Part shown: one piece after another, positions 26,228 through 35,654 of the stretch
How the letters are laid out: every line of letters starts with the position of its first letter
How positions within the stretch are numbered: the first letter of the stretch is position 1
Source of the DNA: Limosilactobacillus coleohominis 101-4-CHN
Lineage (GTDB): Bacteria; Bacillota; Bacilli; Lactobacillales; Lactobacillaceae
DNA length: 64,000 nucleotides
Direction: 5' to 3'
NCBI RefSeq assembly: GCF_000161935.1
Contig: NZ_GG698804.1
Span: forward strand, 201,664-265,663
Made by a program: the position numbers and the translations under genes
The notes under the pieces: model-generated
Seen by the model: only the letters and a program-made list of their open reading frames with translations
What the model was told of the DNA's origin: nothing
Database searches by the model: none

Positions 26228-26920
26228 CTAGAAAGTGGTCAAATCAAGCGTAACACTTGGTCCGAAAGTTGAAGCAATGGAAACGTGTTGAACATAAGTC
26301 CCACGAACAGAAGCTGGACGTGCCTTCACAACAACATCTTCAATCGTCTTCAAGTTTTCTACTAACTTGTCAGTATCAAATGAAGCCTTACCAAATGGTA
26401 CAGCAACGTTACCGTCACGGTCGGTCCGGTAAGTAACCTTACCAGCCTTTGATTCTTCAACGGCCTTTGCAACATCCATCGTTACAGTCCCAGTCTTTGG
26501 GTTTGGCATTAAGCCCTTTGGCCCTAAGACCCGACCTAAACGACCAACTTGTGGCATCATGTCTGGGGTTGCAATTGCAACGTCAAAGTCTAACCAACCG
26601 TCTTGAATCTTTTCAACTAAGTCTTGGTCACCAACAAAGTCAGCACCAGCATCCTTAGCAGCTTGAGCGTTGTCACCCTTAGCAAAAACAATTACAGTTT
26701 GGTCTTTACCAGTACCGTTTGGTAAAACAACGGCACCACGTAATTGTTGGTCTGCTTGCTTAGTGTCAACGTTTAACTTAAATGCAACTTCAACAGTTGA
26801 ATCAAAGTTTGCAAAATCAATATCTTTTACTAATTGAACCGCGTCGTTAACAGCGTATTCTTTCTTGCTGTCAACCTTCTTCAGCGCTTCAAGGTATTTC
26901 TTACCATGTTTTTTAGCCAT
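26228..26920 (-). CDS. rplA: 50S ribosomal protein L1
   Basis: 230 residues beginning [17 protein letters not shown], with the conserved [29 protein letters not shown] region. The start at 26920 follows GGAGG by ten bases; a longer open frame upstream lacks support. It follows rplK with a 92-base gap that contains a hairpin resembling an L1 target. Confidence 0.98.
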   Translation of the reverse strand: MAKKHGKKYLEALKKVDSKKEYAVNDAVQLVKDIDFANFDSTVEVAFKLNVDTKQADQQLRGAVVLPNGTGKDQTVIVFAKGDNAQAAKDAGADFVGDQDLVEKIQDGWLDFDVAIATPDMMPQVGRLGRVLGPKGLMPNPKTGTVTMDVAKAVEESKAGKVTYRTDRDGNVAVPFGKASFDTDKLVENLKTIEDVVVKARPASVRGTYVQHVSIASTFGPSVTLDLTTF

Positions 26921-26942
26921 CTTGTGTTTTCCTCCTTGCAAA

Positions 26943-26997
26943 TGTGGTCTAACGGGTTGACCTCCCACGTGGGAACTTTTATTTTGATAAAAGTCCC
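26943..26997 (-). promoter_or_regulatory. Candidate L1 autoregulatory element in the rplK-rplA gap
   Basis: On the minus strand a hairpin (GGGACTTTTAT / ATAAAAGTTCCC, 26971-26997) is followed by GTGGGAGGTC and GACCAC (26944-26969). The latter resembles the L1 recognition fold shared by 23S rRNA and L1-controlled mRNAs. An alternative CCCACGTGGG pairing overlaps both. The assignment is inference. Confidence 0.45.
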
Positions 26998-27012
26998 GGC
27001 GCTGTGCGTCGC

Positions 27013-27438
27013 TTAGTCTTCAACAGTGAAGCCCATGCTCCGTGCAGTACCTTCGATCATGCGCATAGCTGCTTCAACGTCAGCAGCGTTTAGATCTTGC
27101 ATCTTAGTTTCGGCAATTTCCTTAACTTGATCCTTGGTTACCTTAGCAACCTTATTCGTGTTAGGTTCACCGGAACCATGTTCAACACCAGCGGCTTTCT
27201 TAAGTAATACGGCAGCAGGTGGGGTCTTAGTAATGAAGTCGAATGAACGATCTTCGTAAACGGTAATTACAACTGGGATCAGCATACCCTTTTGGTCTGC
27301 AGTCCGTGCGTTGAATTCCTTAGTGAATCCCATAATGTTGATACCTGCTTGTCCAAGTGCAGGACCTACTGGTGGAGCTGGTGTTGCTGCACCGGCAGGA
27401 ATTTGCAACTTAACAATGTTAGCTACTTTTTTTGCCAC
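27013..27438 (-). CDS. rplK: 50S ribosomal protein L11
   Basis: 141 residues with the family sequence [29 protein letters not shown] at the N-terminus and the C-terminal rRNA-binding domain. The start codon is GTG, preceded by AAGGAGG. First gene of rplKA. Confidence 0.98.
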   Translation of the reverse strand: MAKKVANIVKLQIPAGAATPAPPVGPALGQAGINIMGFTKEFNARTADQKGMLIPVVITVYEDRSFDFITKTPPAAVLLKKAAGVEHGSGEPNTNKVAKVTKDQVKEIAETKMQDLNAADVEAAMRMIEGTARSMGFTVED

Positions 27439-27503
27439 GAGACAAAACCTCCTTAGTCCGTGTTGTGGTAATGATGAGGCAGCAAGTTTTTACCTCTCCC
27501 ACA

Positions 27504-27520
27504 GTATGCATATTGCATAC
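27504..27520 (-). other. Small palindrome in the rplK leader
   Basis: GTATGCA / TGCATAC separated by three bases, 66 bases upstream of rplK, between nusG and rplK. It may be a processing or protein-binding hairpin; function unknown. Confidence 0.3.
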
Positions 27521-27564
27521 CAAAATAAGTTACCACAAAATTACGTAAAATTCAAGTTATAGAA

Positions 27565-28113
27565 TTAATTATCCATTGTATCGATTTGGTCAAAACCAAC
27601 TTCGGCACTAGTTTGCCGACCAAACATTTCAATATCCACGTTGACCTTCATCTTGTCATGGTCAACCGCCGTTACTTTTCCAGTCAAATCAGCAAATGGT
27701 CCAGCAATAATCTTAATGCTGTCACCAACATTAACATCAATGTCCGTTCGTGCGACATCCGCTCCCATCCGCTTCATGATCCGGTCCACTTCTTCTGGAA
27801 GCAATGGGGTTGGCTTTGAACCACCACCATGGGAACCTAAGAATCCAGTAACGCCAGGTGTATTCCGTGCAATGTACCAAGCTTGGTCAGTCATCACCAT
27901 TTCAACTAAAACGTAGCCAGGGAACGTCTTTTCTTCTGTTTCCTTGGCTTGACCATCTTTAACTGTCCGCACCGTTTCTTCAGGAACCACTACTCGGAAA
28001 ATGTAGTCTTCCATGCCCATTGATTGAGCCCGAGATTCCAGGTTGCTCTTAACCCGATTTTCGTATCCAGAATAGGTGTGCAGTACATACCAGCGTTTTT
28101 CATGTGATTCCAT
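27565..28113 (-). CDS. nusG: Transcription termination/antitermination protein NusG
   Basis: 182 residues: an N-terminal NGN domain starting KRWYVLHTYSGYENRVKSNLE and a C-terminal KOW domain (VGDSIKIIAGPFADLTGKVTAVD). It is in the usual secE-nusG-rplK order. Confidence 0.97.
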   Translation of the reverse strand: MESHEKRWYVLHTYSGYENRVKSNLESRAQSMGMEDYIFRVVVPEETVRTVKDGQAKETEEKTFPGYVLVEMVMTDQAWYIARNTPGVTGFLGSHGGGSKPTPLLPEEVDRIMKRMGADVARTDIDVNVGDSIKIIAGPFADLTGKVTAVDHDKMKVNVDIEMFGRQTSAEVGFDQIDTMDN

Positions 28114-28141
28114 GATGATTCTCCTTTAATAATTTTGTCAA

Positions 28142-28170
28142 AATAAAAAAACCTCGCTCCTCACGAAGTT
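28142..28170 (-). terminator. Terminator-like hairpin between secE and nusG
   Basis: AACTTCG / CGAGGTT (one G-T pair) followed by TTTTTTATTTTG on the minus strand. It may separate secE from nusG transcription. Confidence 0.65.
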
Positions 28171-28219
28171 TTGCTTCTTTTGAATTATAGCAAAAAATAC
28201 TCACTTTGACTAGCCATCA

Positions 28220-28399
28220 CTATTTGACAAAGGCAAGCATTCCCGCTTGGATGATCCAGTCTGCTAACGCAAAGAAGATCACAAAGAAAATCGTTAGCGA
28301 AATTACCACTCCTGTGTCGCGCCGATTTTCCTTCCAAGTGGGCCAAACCACCTTATGCATTTCTTGAACAACACTCTTTAAAAATCTAAATAAATGCAT
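28220..28399 (-). CDS. secE: Preprotein translocase subunit SecE
   Basis: A 59-residue, single-span membrane protein of the SecYEG channel. The family motif KVVWPTWKE lies at residues 16-24, followed by the membrane segment VVISLTIFFVIFFALADWII. GGAGGG precedes the ATG. It is short, as in all Firmicutes, and sits between rpmG and nusG. Confidence 0.95.
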   Translation of the reverse strand: MHLFRFLKSVVQEMHKVVWPTWKENRRDTGVVISLTIFFVIFFALADWIIQAGMLAFVK

Positions 28400-28411
28400 T
28401 GTTTCCCTCCA

Positions 28412-28561
28412 CTACCTAGTTTCACGATGAACGGTATATTCACCACAATGTTTACAAAACTTTTTTAACTCTAGCCGTTGTTCACGGGTTGGTTTAACCG
28501 TAACGGTGTAGTTGCGAGCTCCGCATTTCGTGCACTCCAAGCCAACTTTTCTTTGCGCCAT
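28412..28561 (-). CDS. rpmG: 50S ribosomal protein L33 (zinc-binding, C+ form)
   Basis: 49 residues, [20 protein letters not shown], with two CXXC pairs (CTKC and CKHC), so the zinc-binding paralogue. GGAGGTG precedes the ATG. It is in the conserved rpmG-secE order. Confidence 0.95.
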   Translation of the reverse strand: MAQRKVGLECTKCGARNYTVTVKPTREQRLELKKFCKHCGEYTVHRETR

Positions 28562-28599
28562 CACAGTCACCTCCATCTATCTAAGGCTATCATTTTCCG

Positions 28600-28640
28600 A
28601 AAATAAAAACAACTCCTATCTAGTTCTTAGACAGGAGTTG
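28600..28640 (-). terminator. sigH terminator
   Basis: CAACTCCT / AGGAGTTG outer arms with further inner pairing and TTTTTATTTT after them on the minus strand. Confidence 0.85.
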
Positions 28641-28660
28641 CTCCAAACAAGCGTTGTGAA

Positions 28661-29233
28661 CTAATTAAGGATTCGCTGCTTAAACTTCTTCCGTGCCCGT
28701 TCAAAGGCACTACGAATTGTTAATGGCGAACAACACAATTGACGAGCCAGATTTTCTAAACGTTCACCAGAATTAATCCCCAAAAAGGCATCCTTTTCTA
28801 AATGGGAACACTCTTGTAAAAACTGCTGGTACAGCAGCCGAAAATGGCTAACCTCATCCGGTTGAAAATCGATGTCCACCAAGCGCTGGTCAATCTGAAC
28901 TTCTGTAATCATTTCAACCTGATTCGTCGGGATTCGCTTTTGTGCAGCTTGCTGCCGATAAAGATCCCGAATCTTGTTCATCAGTGCCTGACGCAGGTAC
29001 CAGCAAAACCGAGACTCGTGACAAGAATAGGAACAAGCCGTTCGATATAGTACAACCGCTGCCTCTTGTTTCCAATCATCCAATGGCACTTCATCCAAAT
29101 GAAACTGATACCATAATTTACAAATTAATGGTAAGTATTGCCGATACAAGATCACAAAACTCGCCGAATCTTTTCCCGCAACCTGCTTAATTAGTTCACT
29201 CTCTGGGGTTGTTTGAATCAATCTTGGACTCAT
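28661..29233 (-). CDS. sigH: SigH/ComX-like alternative sigma factor
   Basis: 190 residues from the ATG at 29233, which follows GAGGTT. Region 2 is recognisable as SFVILYRQYLPLICKLWYQ and DWKQEAAVVLYRTACSY, and a region-4 helix-turn-helix lies near the C-terminus (LENLARQLCCSPLTIRSAFERARKKFK). Position before rpmG-secE-nusG equals that of Bacillus sigH, and in lactobacilli this orthologue is linked to competence genes. The gene is divergent in sequence from Bacillus SigH, so the regulon is inference. It has a long leader. Confidence 0.85.
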   Translation of the reverse strand: MSPRLIQTTPESELIKQVAGKDSASFVILYRQYLPLICKLWYQFHLDEVPLDDWKQEAAVVLYRTACSYSCHESRFCWYLRQALMNKIRDLYRQQAAQKRIPTNQVEMITEVQIDQRLVDIDFQPDEVSHFRLLYQQFLQECSHLEKDAFLGINSGERLENLARQLCCSPLTIRSAFERARKKFKQRILN

Positions 29234-29425
29234 TAGACGCAACCTCATTTTCCACTAACCCCTAACGGACCCACTTGAAAATTAGCTAGCTAATCATCTC
29301 ACCGTCACAGCGTCTTGACCGGGGGTATAGAACCAGCTCTCACCTTAGTTCCACGACGGCTTTTCTCCTGCGCTTAGTACCGCTGTCGCAAAATTTGACC
29401 GTCACTCGTTAGTTGTCTCAAATAA
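29234..29425 (-). other. Long structured leader of sigH with a perfect palindrome
   Basis: The 299 bases between rlmB and sigH hold a terminator, a hairpin and this leader. A promoter (-35 TTGTCT, 17 bp, -10 TAAATT, about 29436-29464) would give a 5' UTR of about 190 bases. The UTR contains ACAGCG / CGCTGT (29381-29386 with 29307-29312), other pairable arms, and the 14-bp palindrome ATTAGCTAGCTAAT (29281-29294). No T-box or known riboswitch signature was recognised. Confidence 0.4.
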
Positions 29426-29444
29426 TTTACCAAACTTCTTTAAA

Positions 29445-29470
29445 AGAGACAATACGTAAAATTTGTCTCT
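29445..29470 (-). other. Hairpin at the sigH promoter
   Basis: AGAGACAA / TTGTCTCT 8-bp arms with a 10-base loop, followed on the minus strand by TTTTAAAG. It could be a second terminator after rlmB or an operator; its arm overlaps the candidate sigH -35. Confidence 0.45.
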
Positions 29471-29484
29471 GATCTTTGGATAAG

Positions 29485-29528
29485 AAAAAACAATCCTTAG
29501 AACTAGTCATTCCTTGGATTGTTTTTTT
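29485..29528 (-). terminator. rlmB terminator
   Basis: AAAAAACAATCC / GGATTGTTTTTT arms, T run on the minus strand, just after rlmB. Confidence 0.85.
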
Positions 29529-29532
29529 CAAA

Positions 29533-30282
29533 TTATTTTAATGGATGGCGAGAACTGAACCCTTGATAAATTAATAAGCTGGCCGCCACACTAGCGTTCA
29601 AGCTTTGTACTTGGCCAACCATGGGAATCGTCAACATTTCATCACAAGTCTTCTTTAATAATGGAGAAATTCCCTTTCCTTCATTACCAATCACGACTGC
29701 GACTGCTCCTTGAGCATCCCAACGGCGATAGTCAGTTCCTTGCATGTCTGTACCAAACAACCAAACGCCCCGCGCTTTAAGTTCCTTCGCGGTTTGTACA
29801 AGATTTGTAACCCGCGCTACTGGAACCCGTTCAATAGCACCAGCAGAAGTCTTCGCCACTACGGAAGTTAAACCGACAGCTCGACGCTTCGGGATGATAA
29901 TACCATGCACTCCAGCTGCATCCGCAGTCCGCATAATTGATCCTAGATTATGTGGATCCGCTAACTCGTCCAAAATCAATAGGAACGGTTCTTCGTCATG
30001 TGCCTGCGCATTAGCAAATAAATCATCAATCGTTGCGTAATGATAAGCTGCCACCGCTAAAGCCACCCCTTGGTGGTTTTGATGATCAACCATTTGGTCG
30101 AGCTTAGTTTTGGGAACGTTTGAAATAACGAGGTGCCGCTCTTTGGCGAGTTTGATAATTTGGGCAATTGCGTCAGTGCGTAATCCCTTTTGAATAAAGA
30201 CTTTATTGATCTCCTGATCCGACTTTAATGCTGCAACGGCCGGGTGACGACCAATCACAAACTCTGGTGTCTCATTGTTCAT
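29533..30282 (-). CDS. rlmB: 23S rRNA (guanosine-2'-O)-methyltransferase RlmB family
   Basis: 249 residues of the SPOUT superfamily. An N-terminal substrate-binding domain ([14 protein letters not shown]) precedes the knotted methyltransferase domain with [27 protein letters not shown] and [16 protein letters not shown], the three SpoU motifs. It overlaps mrnC by 11 bases in the cysS-mrnC-rlmB operon. The exact rRNA target is inferred from the family. Confidence 0.94.
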   Translation of the reverse strand: MNNETPEFVIGRHPAVAALKSDQEINKVFIQKGLRTDAIAQIIKLAKERHLVISNVPKTKLDQMVDHQNHQGVALAVAAYHYATIDDLFANAQAHDEEPFLLILDELADPHNLGSIMRTADAAGVHGIIIPKRRAVGLTSVVAKTSAGAIERVPVARVTNLVQTAKELKARGVWLFGTDMQGTDYRRWDAQGAVAVVIGNEGKGISPLLKKTCDEMLTIPMVGQVQSLNASVAASLLIYQGFSSRHPLK

Positions 30283-30685
30283 ATTGCACCCTCCCTAAAT
30301 CAACCTGTTTGATACACCATCGACATAGTTCTGCAAGGCGTTCTGTTTGACCAGATAATTGCAAGTAGCCCATTAGTGCTTCAAATCCCGTTGAAATCCG
30401 GTATGTCAGCACAGACGTGTGCTTGGCATGCGTATAACTATTTGCATTCCGACCGCGTTTAAAAAATTCCCACTCTTCATCAGTTAACAGAGATTGTTCT
30501 TCCATTAACTTAATCAAGCCGGCTTGGGCTTTGGCAGAAACGTATGCGGTGGCTTTCCTTTGCAGACGATTTGGTTTAGTCATTCCAAGATTTAAAAGGT
30601 GCTCACGTACTGTGACTTCGTATACGGCATCGCCAAGATAGGCTAAGGCAATCCCATTCAATTGTCGATAATCAGCTTTTGCCAT
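30272..30685 (-). CDS. mrnC: Mini-ribonuclease 3
   Basis: Trims the ends of 23S rRNA precursors. The 137 residues form an RNase III catalytic domain without the dsRNA-binding domain: [21 protein letters not shown] carries the catalytic Asp/Glu pattern. It sits one base after cysS and overlaps rlmB. Confidence 0.94.
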   Translation of the reverse strand: MAKADYRQLNGIALAYLGDAVYEVTVREHLLNLGMTKPNRLQRKATAYVSAKAQAGLIKLMEEQSLLTDEEWEFFKRGRNANSYTHAKHTSVLTYRISTGFEALMGYLQLSGQTERLAELCRWCIKQVDLGRVQYEQ

Positions 30686-30686
30686 G

Positions 30687-32096
30687 CTATTCCTTTCTAT
30701 ACCGCGTTCCTTGCGGCGTGTCTTCGATAATAATTCCTTGGGCCTTTAAATCATCACGAATTTGATCACTTAAAGCAAAATTCTTTTGCCGCCGCGCTTC
30801 ATCCCGCTTGGCAATGAGTTGCTTAATCGTTTCATCATCGATCTGACCAGTGGCCGTTAGCTTAACCCCAAAAATCAGTAACAGTTCCTTCAATAACTTT
30901 TGAATGTTCCCAATCGCATCCTTAGCAACCGTCTCTTTTTCAGTGTAGCGATTAGCAAACTTAACTAGTTCATAAACCACGGCGATCCCATTTTGGACGT
31001 TAATATCATCATCCATGGCTTCAATAAATGATGACCGGAAAGTAGCCAATTGATTAGCAACCGTAGTGTCGTCACCATCAGTTGCATCATTTTTTCGGTA
31101 TTCTAAATTATTAAATGCCGTTTGGATGTGGGCTAAATTATTTTGAGCGTCCACTAAATTATCCTCGCTGTACTGAATTGGCCGCCGATACTGGGTCGTT
31201 GCCATAAAGAAGCGCAACACTTGTGGATCAACATGCTTAATAATGTCGTGAACAGTAACGAAGTTATGCAGGGACTTACTCATCTTTTCATTGTCCTTAC
31301 CAATCGTTACAAATCCATTATGCATCCAGTAGTTCACAAATTTTTTGCCCGTCGCCGCTTCTGATTGAGCAATTTCATTTTCATGGTGAGGAAATTCTAG
31401 ATCCTGACCACCAGCATGAATATCAATTGTGTCGGCCAAATACTTCGTGGACATCACTGAACATTCAATATGCCAACCTGGCCGACCAGCGCCCCATGGT
31501 GAATCCCAACTAATTTCGCCTGGCTTAGCTGCCTTCCACAAAGCAAAGTCCATTGGGTCAGCCTTTTTATTCACTTCATCAGCACTAACGTGTTCACTGG
31601 CCCCAACTTCCAAATCATCAATTGATTGACCAGACAATTGACCATAATGTTTGAATTTACGGGCCCGATAATAAACGTCCCCATCAACAGCGTAGGCATA
31701 GCCACGCTGGATCAAACGTTGAATAAATTTAATAATTTCTGGAATGTTATCCGTTGCGCGTGGGTGCATCGTGGCGGGTTCGATATTGACCGCCGTCGTG
31801 TCCTCCAAAAATGCTCGAATATACTTATCAGCTAATTCTGGGACAGTAATTTCCTGCTCACGAGCCGCCTTAATCATCTTATCATCAACATCAGTAAAAT
31901 TAGAGACGTAGTTAACGTGATAGCCAATGAATTCTAGGTACCGACGCACCGTATCAAAAGCGATCGCACTCCGCGCATTACCAATGTGAATGTAGTTGTA
32001 TACCGTTGGCCCACAGACATACATATTAACCACACCGGGATGAACTGGATGAAATTCTTCTTTTGTTCTGGTTAAAGTATTATATATTTTTAGCAT
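30687..32096 (-). CDS. cysS: Cysteinyl-tRNA synthetase
   Basis: 469 residues, class I synthetase. It has zinc-ligand Cys28 in [15 protein letters not shown] (HIGN signature 37-40) and the KMSKS loop in [11 protein letters not shown]. The start at 32096 follows AAGGAG by eight bases; the open frame extends further upstream without support. First gene of cysS-mrnC-rlmB. The usual gltX and cysE neighbours are absent. Confidence 0.97.
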   Translation of the reverse strand: MLKIYNTLTRTKEEFHPVHPGVVNMYVCGPTVYNYIHIGNARSAIAFDTVRRYLEFIGYHVNYVSNFTDVDDKMIKAAREQEITVPELADKYIRAFLEDTTAVNIEPATMHPRATDNIPEIIKFIQRLIQRGYAYAVDGDVYYRARKFKHYGQLSGQSIDDLEVGASEHVSADEVNKKADPMDFALWKAAKPGEISWDSPWGAGRPGWHIECSVMSTKYLADTIDIHAGGQDLEFPHHENEIAQSEAATGKKFVNYWMHNGFVTIGKDNEKMSKSLHNFVTVHDIIKHVDPQVLRFFMATTQYRRPIQYSEDNLVDAQNNLAHIQTAFNNLEYRKNDATDGDDTTVANQLATFRSSFIEAMDDDINVQNGIAVVYELVKFANRYTEKETVAKDAIGNIQKLLKELLLIFGVKLTATGQIDDETIKQLIAKRDEARRQKNFALSDQIRDDLKAQGIIIEDTPQGTRYRKE

Positions 32097-32244
32097 CTGT
32101 AAAACTCCTTTGTGGGCCGATTTTGATAGTTTAATAGTACCACACTCACCACTAGACCACACTTTTCTCCGCTAATTTTTTGAAAGCAAAGAATTATTTA
32201 CCTTTTGGTCACACTTTCTTCACAATCTATTGCTAGTATATAAA

Positions 32245-32398
32245 CCGTAGTAGAAAACAACTACTACAAATTAACCGAAACCGATTATTTTTCAATTACT
32301 CCTCCCAATAGTAACCGAAAAATACTCCTTTACGAAATCTTCCCCAAAGATATTCGTAAACCTAGCCGTGGTTCTCCCAAGCCACGGCTTTTCTTTTT
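32245..32398 (+). ncRNA. Candidate C-rich small regulatory RNA with own terminator
   Basis: The 363-base gap between yacL and cysS encodes, on the plus strand, a hairpin (GTAGTAG / CTACTAC, 32247-32267), an unpaired stretch containing ACTCCTCCC (32298-32306) and ACTCC, a second hairpin (TACGAAATCTT / AAGATATTCGTA, 32331-32358) with a CCCCA loop, and an intrinsic terminator (AGCCGTGG / CCACGGCT, 32364-32389, then TTTCTTTTT). There is no open frame with a ribosome binding site and no gene on this strand to account for the terminator. The 5' end is a guess based on TATATA at 32237-32242. Confidence 0.5.
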
Positions 32399-32405
32399 GC
32401 TAACC

Positions 32406-32467
32406 AAAAATAAAATCGAGCAGATCAGTATTTGCACGCCATACCTGATCTGCTTGATTTTATTTAT
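32406..32467 (-). terminator. Terminator of the dut-radA-yacL operon
   Basis: Long arms AAAATC-AGCAGATCAG and CTGATCTGCT-GATTTT; the 3' codons of yacL form part of one arm. It is AT-flanked on both strands. Confidence 0.75.
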
Positions 32468-33590
32468 CATCATGTGAATCTTCTTGATCGTTACTAATCC
32501 CTTTGGCCGAATGCAATGGTCGGGCAAAAATCATCCGCCCAGCATCCGTCTGAAGCGCACTAGTAACCTCAACTTCAACATTCTCATTCATGTAATAACG
32601 ACCGTCTTCAACCACGACCATCGTTCCATCATCAAGATAGGCTACCCCTTGCTGGCGCTCCGTTCCTTTTTTAACAACGGTTACGTGTAGGTGTTCCCCT
32701 GGAATTACACGTGGTCGCAAGGACTTCGCAAGGTTATTAATGTTTAAAACCTGGACATTTTGGAACTGAATGACCTTATTTAAGTTCCAGTCATTAGTTA
32801 CGATCACCCCATCGACTTTTTTAGCAAGGGCGATTAATTTACTATCAACCTCTGGAATATCCTCAAAATCACCATCATACATTTCGATGGGCACAATTTT
32901 TTCCTGACGGAGTTTATTTAAAATATCCAAGCCGCGTCGGCCGCGAACCCGCTTAATACTTTCGCCAGAATCAGCAATGTATTGCAGTTCATACAACACA
33001 AAGTTCGGTACCAACAAGGTTCCTTCCAAAAAGCCCGTCTTCACCAAGTCATAAATCCGCCCATCAATTAAGATGTTCGTATCTAAAATTTTGTAGTGGT
33101 GATAATTAGCATCTTGTTGTTTGATGACCTCGCCACTTTGACTAGTGTCCTTGGCGCCGCGCTTAATCGTCAGGAAAGTCCGCCAGTCATCCAACCGGGT
33201 CGTCCCCATCCGGAAACCAAAATAACTAAATATCAGCATCAATAAGATTGGCACAATGTTGTTAACAACCGGAATATGTGTCCGCCATAGTGGAATTGAA
33301 ATTAAAATTGCTAAAATCAGGCCAATAATAGTTAATAATGCCCCAAAAAATAAGTATAACGGACTCTTTTGCGTTAAGTAGTCTTCCGTTTGCTGAACCA
33401 ACTTTAAAATCCAACCAATCGAAATTAATGAAATTAACCAGAAAATCACCCCACCAATAAAGAGGTCAGCAATAACCATTAATACCGAGTTGTACTGAAC
33501 ACCAATTGCTGGCCATAAAGGTGGTAAATAGTAGTAACCAATTGCGGCTCCTAAAATCGTGAAAACTAATCTAACAATTCCCTTTCTCAT
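32460..33590 (-). CDS. YacL-type membrane protein with PIN and TRAM domains
   Basis: 376 residues from the ATG after GGAGG. Four N-terminal membrane segments (to about residue 135) are followed by a PIN nuclease-like domain (KILDTNILIDGRIYDLVKTGF, VDSKLIALAKK, VIVTNDWNLNK with conserved acidic residues) and a C-terminal TRAM domain (GEHLHVTVVKKGTERQQGVAYLDDGTMVVVE). It is immediately downstream of radA, as in Bacillus. The role is unknown; a membrane-tethered RNase is a family-based guess. Confidence 0.9.
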   Translation of the reverse strand: MRKGIVRLVFTILGAAIGYYYLPPLWPAIGVQYNSVLMVIADLFIGGVIFWLISLISIGWILKLVQQTEDYLTQKSPLYLFFGALLTIIGLILAILISIPLWRTHIPVVNNIVPILLMLIFSYFGFRMGTTRLDDWRTFLTIKRGAKDTSQSGEVIKQQDANYHHYKILDTNILIDGRIYDLVKTGFLEGTLLVPNFVLYELQYIADSGESIKRVRGRRGLDILNKLRQEKIVPIEMYDGDFEDIPEVDSKLIALAKKVDGVIVTNDWNLNKVIQFQNVQVLNINNLAKSLRPRVIPGEHLHVTVVKKGTERQQGVAYLDDGTMVVVEDGRYYMNENVEVEVTSALQTDAGRMIFARPLHSAKGISNDQEDSHDDK

Positions 33591-33608
33591 TACGCGTCCT
33601 CCTTTCAA

Positions 33609-34982
33609 TTATGCTAATGCCAATTGCAGCGTCTGACTAATGGTCGTTACCCCAACCACTTCAATGTTCTGCGGTGGCGTCCAGTTTTGCAAGTTGTTTT
33701 TCGGGATAAAGATCCGCTTGAAACCTAACTTAGCTGCTTCAGCCACCCGTTGCTCGATCCGATTGACCCGCCGAATTTCACCCGTTAGTCCAACTTCACC
33801 CACGAACGCATCCGTAGGCTTCGTACCTTTATCACGGTACGAAGAGGCAATGGCCACCGCAATGGCTAAATCAATTGCGGGTTCGTCCAATTTGACACCA
33901 CCTGCTGCTTTGAGATAGGCATCCTGATTTTGTAATAGCAAATTAGCTCGCTTTTCTAACACAGCCATAATTAATGATACCCGATTACGACTCAAGCCAG
34001 TTGCGGTCCGCTGCGCATTGCCAAATACAGACGGGGTAATTAAAGCTTGAATTTCAACTAAAATCGGTCGAGTTCCTTCCAGTGAAACCACTACTGCAGA
34101 ACCCGTAGCATCTTTGAGCCGTTCTTCCAAAAAGATTTCGGAAGGGTTTGCGACTTCTTTCAACCCCGTCCCGTTCATTTCAAAAATTCCTAACTCATTG
34201 GTTGAACCAAACCGGTTTTTGACTGACCGTAGAATCCGGTAGGTGTGGTGAAGGTCCCCTTCAAAGTAGAGAACCGTATCCACCATGTGCTCCAAAATCT
34301 TGGGGCCGGCTAACACTCCACCCTTAGTAACATGGCCCACCACAAACACGGTAATATTCTTGCCCTTGGCAATTTGCATTAGTTGGGCCGTCACTGCCCG
34401 AATTTGTGCAACACTCCCGATTGCTGATGTGACATCGGTCGCTTGCATCGTCTGTACGGAGTCGATGACTACGTATTCCGGATTCATCTCATCAATGGTG
34501 GCCCGAATGCTATCCATGTTCGTTTCTGGATAGATATAAAAATCATCGCCAGAAACGTCTAAGCGTTGCGCCCGAATCTTGATTTGGTTAGCACTCTCTT
34601 CACCAGAAACATACAGAACCGAGTGGCCTTCTTGGCTTAATTGTCCGGATACTTGTAATAATAGGGTCGATTTCCCGATGCCCGGATCACCACCAATTAG
34701 TACCAACGATCCCGGAACAATTCCACCGCCAAGCACCCGGTTCAACTCATTGAGCTGTGTTTTGACACGTGGTGTTTTTTGGGTATCAATTTCATTAATC
34801 CGTTGGGGCTTGGCAACAATCCCCGTTAGTGTCGTAGTTGTGGTTTTCGGTTGCTTAATTGTCGACTGATCCACTTCTTCAACTAGCGTATTCCATTGAC
34901 CACAGTTCGGGCACCGGCCTAAGAACCGTGGTGAAATGTAGCCACAATTTTGGCAAACAAAGTGTGTCTTGGCTTTTGCCAT
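33609..34982 (-). CDS. radA: DNA repair protein RadA
   Basis: 457 residues: an N-terminal zinc ribbon ([18 protein letters not shown]), a RecA-like ATPase with Walker [11 protein letters not shown] (about 98-107), the RadA-specific [11 protein letters not shown], and a Lon-protease-like C-terminal domain. It processes recombination branches. It follows dut by 14 bases and precedes yacL. Confidence 0.97.
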   Translation of the reverse strand: MAKAKTHFVCQNCGYISPRFLGRCPNCGQWNTLVEEVDQSTIKQPKTTTTTLTGIVAKPQRINEIDTQKTPRVKTQLNELNRVLGGGIVPGSLVLIGGDPGIGKSTLLLQVSGQLSQEGHSVLYVSGEESANQIKIRAQRLDVSGDDFYIYPETNMDSIRATIDEMNPEYVVIDSVQTMQATDVTSAIGSVAQIRAVTAQLMQIAKGKNITVFVVGHVTKGGVLAGPKILEHMVDTVLYFEGDLHHTYRILRSVKNRFGSTNELGIFEMNGTGLKEVANPSEIFLEERLKDATGSAVVVSLEGTRPILVEIQALITPSVFGNAQRTATGLSRNRVSLIMAVLEKRANLLLQNQDAYLKAAGGVKLDEPAIDLAIAVAIASSYRDKGTKPTDAFVGEVGLTGEIRRVNRIEQRVAEAAKLGFKRIFIPKNNLQNWTPPQNIEVVGVTTISQTLQLALA

Positions 34983-34996
34983 AATTTCAATCCCTC

Positions 34997-35533
34997 TTAT
35001 TCTTTGGTTGAACCGAAGCCACCTTCCCGAACCGCTTGTGGTTGCTCTTCTTCATCCGCCGTTAAATATGGAACAAAGATTCCCTGCGCGATTCGTTCAC
35101 CCTTTTTGATGTGATAATCGGTCAACCCATAATTAATTAATTGAACAAAGATTTCCCCTTCATTCGCCGGATTATCATAGTAGTCCGCATCAATAATGCC
35201 AACGCCATTTGGTAAAATCAGGCGCCGCTTCAGGGGTCCGCTTGAACGGTTAAAAAGCATTAGTACCTCGTTCGGTTGCATATATGCTTTGATGCCGGTT
35301 GGCACCAAATAAGGTTTTAAACTCTGATCACCAGCAGTAATATCATCCGCCGTTAATTGGTCCTGGTGATGAAGTTTCCATAAAGTTTTAATAAAGTTTC
35401 CCTTCCAAATGGACGGTAGCACAAAATCTTCCGCAGCTTCGAAATCATAGCCAGCAGCTTGTTTAGTTTGCCGCTGTGGAAGATGCAATCCCGCCTTCGC
35501 TTTGTGCGAAACAATTTTAAATCCGCGTTGCAT
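34997..35533 (-). CDS. dut: Deoxyuridine 5'-triphosphate nucleotidohydrolase
   Basis: Hydrolyses dUTP to dUMP. The 178 residues carry the trimeric dUTPase motifs: [11 protein letters not shown] (motif I), [28 protein letters not shown] (motifs II-III), [11 protein letters not shown] (IV) and the Gly-rich tail EGGFGSTKE (V). It carries an insertion between motifs I and II compared with the shortest family members. It heads the dut-radA-yacL operon. Confidence 0.95.
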   Translation of the reverse strand: MQRGFKIVSHKAKAGLHLPQRQTKQAAGYDFEAAEDFVLPSIWKGNFIKTLWKLHHQDQLTADDITAGDQSLKPYLVPTGIKAYMQPNEVLMLFNRSSGPLKRRLILPNGVGIIDADYYDNPANEGEIFVQLINYGLTDYHIKKGERIAQGIFVPYLTADEEEQPQAVREGGFGSTKE

Positions 35534-35654
35534 AATTTCACCCCGTTTATCTGATTACTTATTAATTGTAACATGAACTTTGCTTGACTTTTATTATTAA
35601 AACAGTGACAATTTAGTGTGCAAAAAGAGATCGTTAGAAAGGAGTGCGTTTCGC

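Noticed and set aside
26921..26968. N-terminal extension of L1
   Set aside because: The open frame runs into the intergenic hairpin; the standard MAKKHGKKY start has a good site.
29234..29484. T-box riboswitch upstream of sigH
   Set aside because: There is no AGGGTGGNACCGCG antiterminator signature, no specifier loop and no amino-acid gene downstream.
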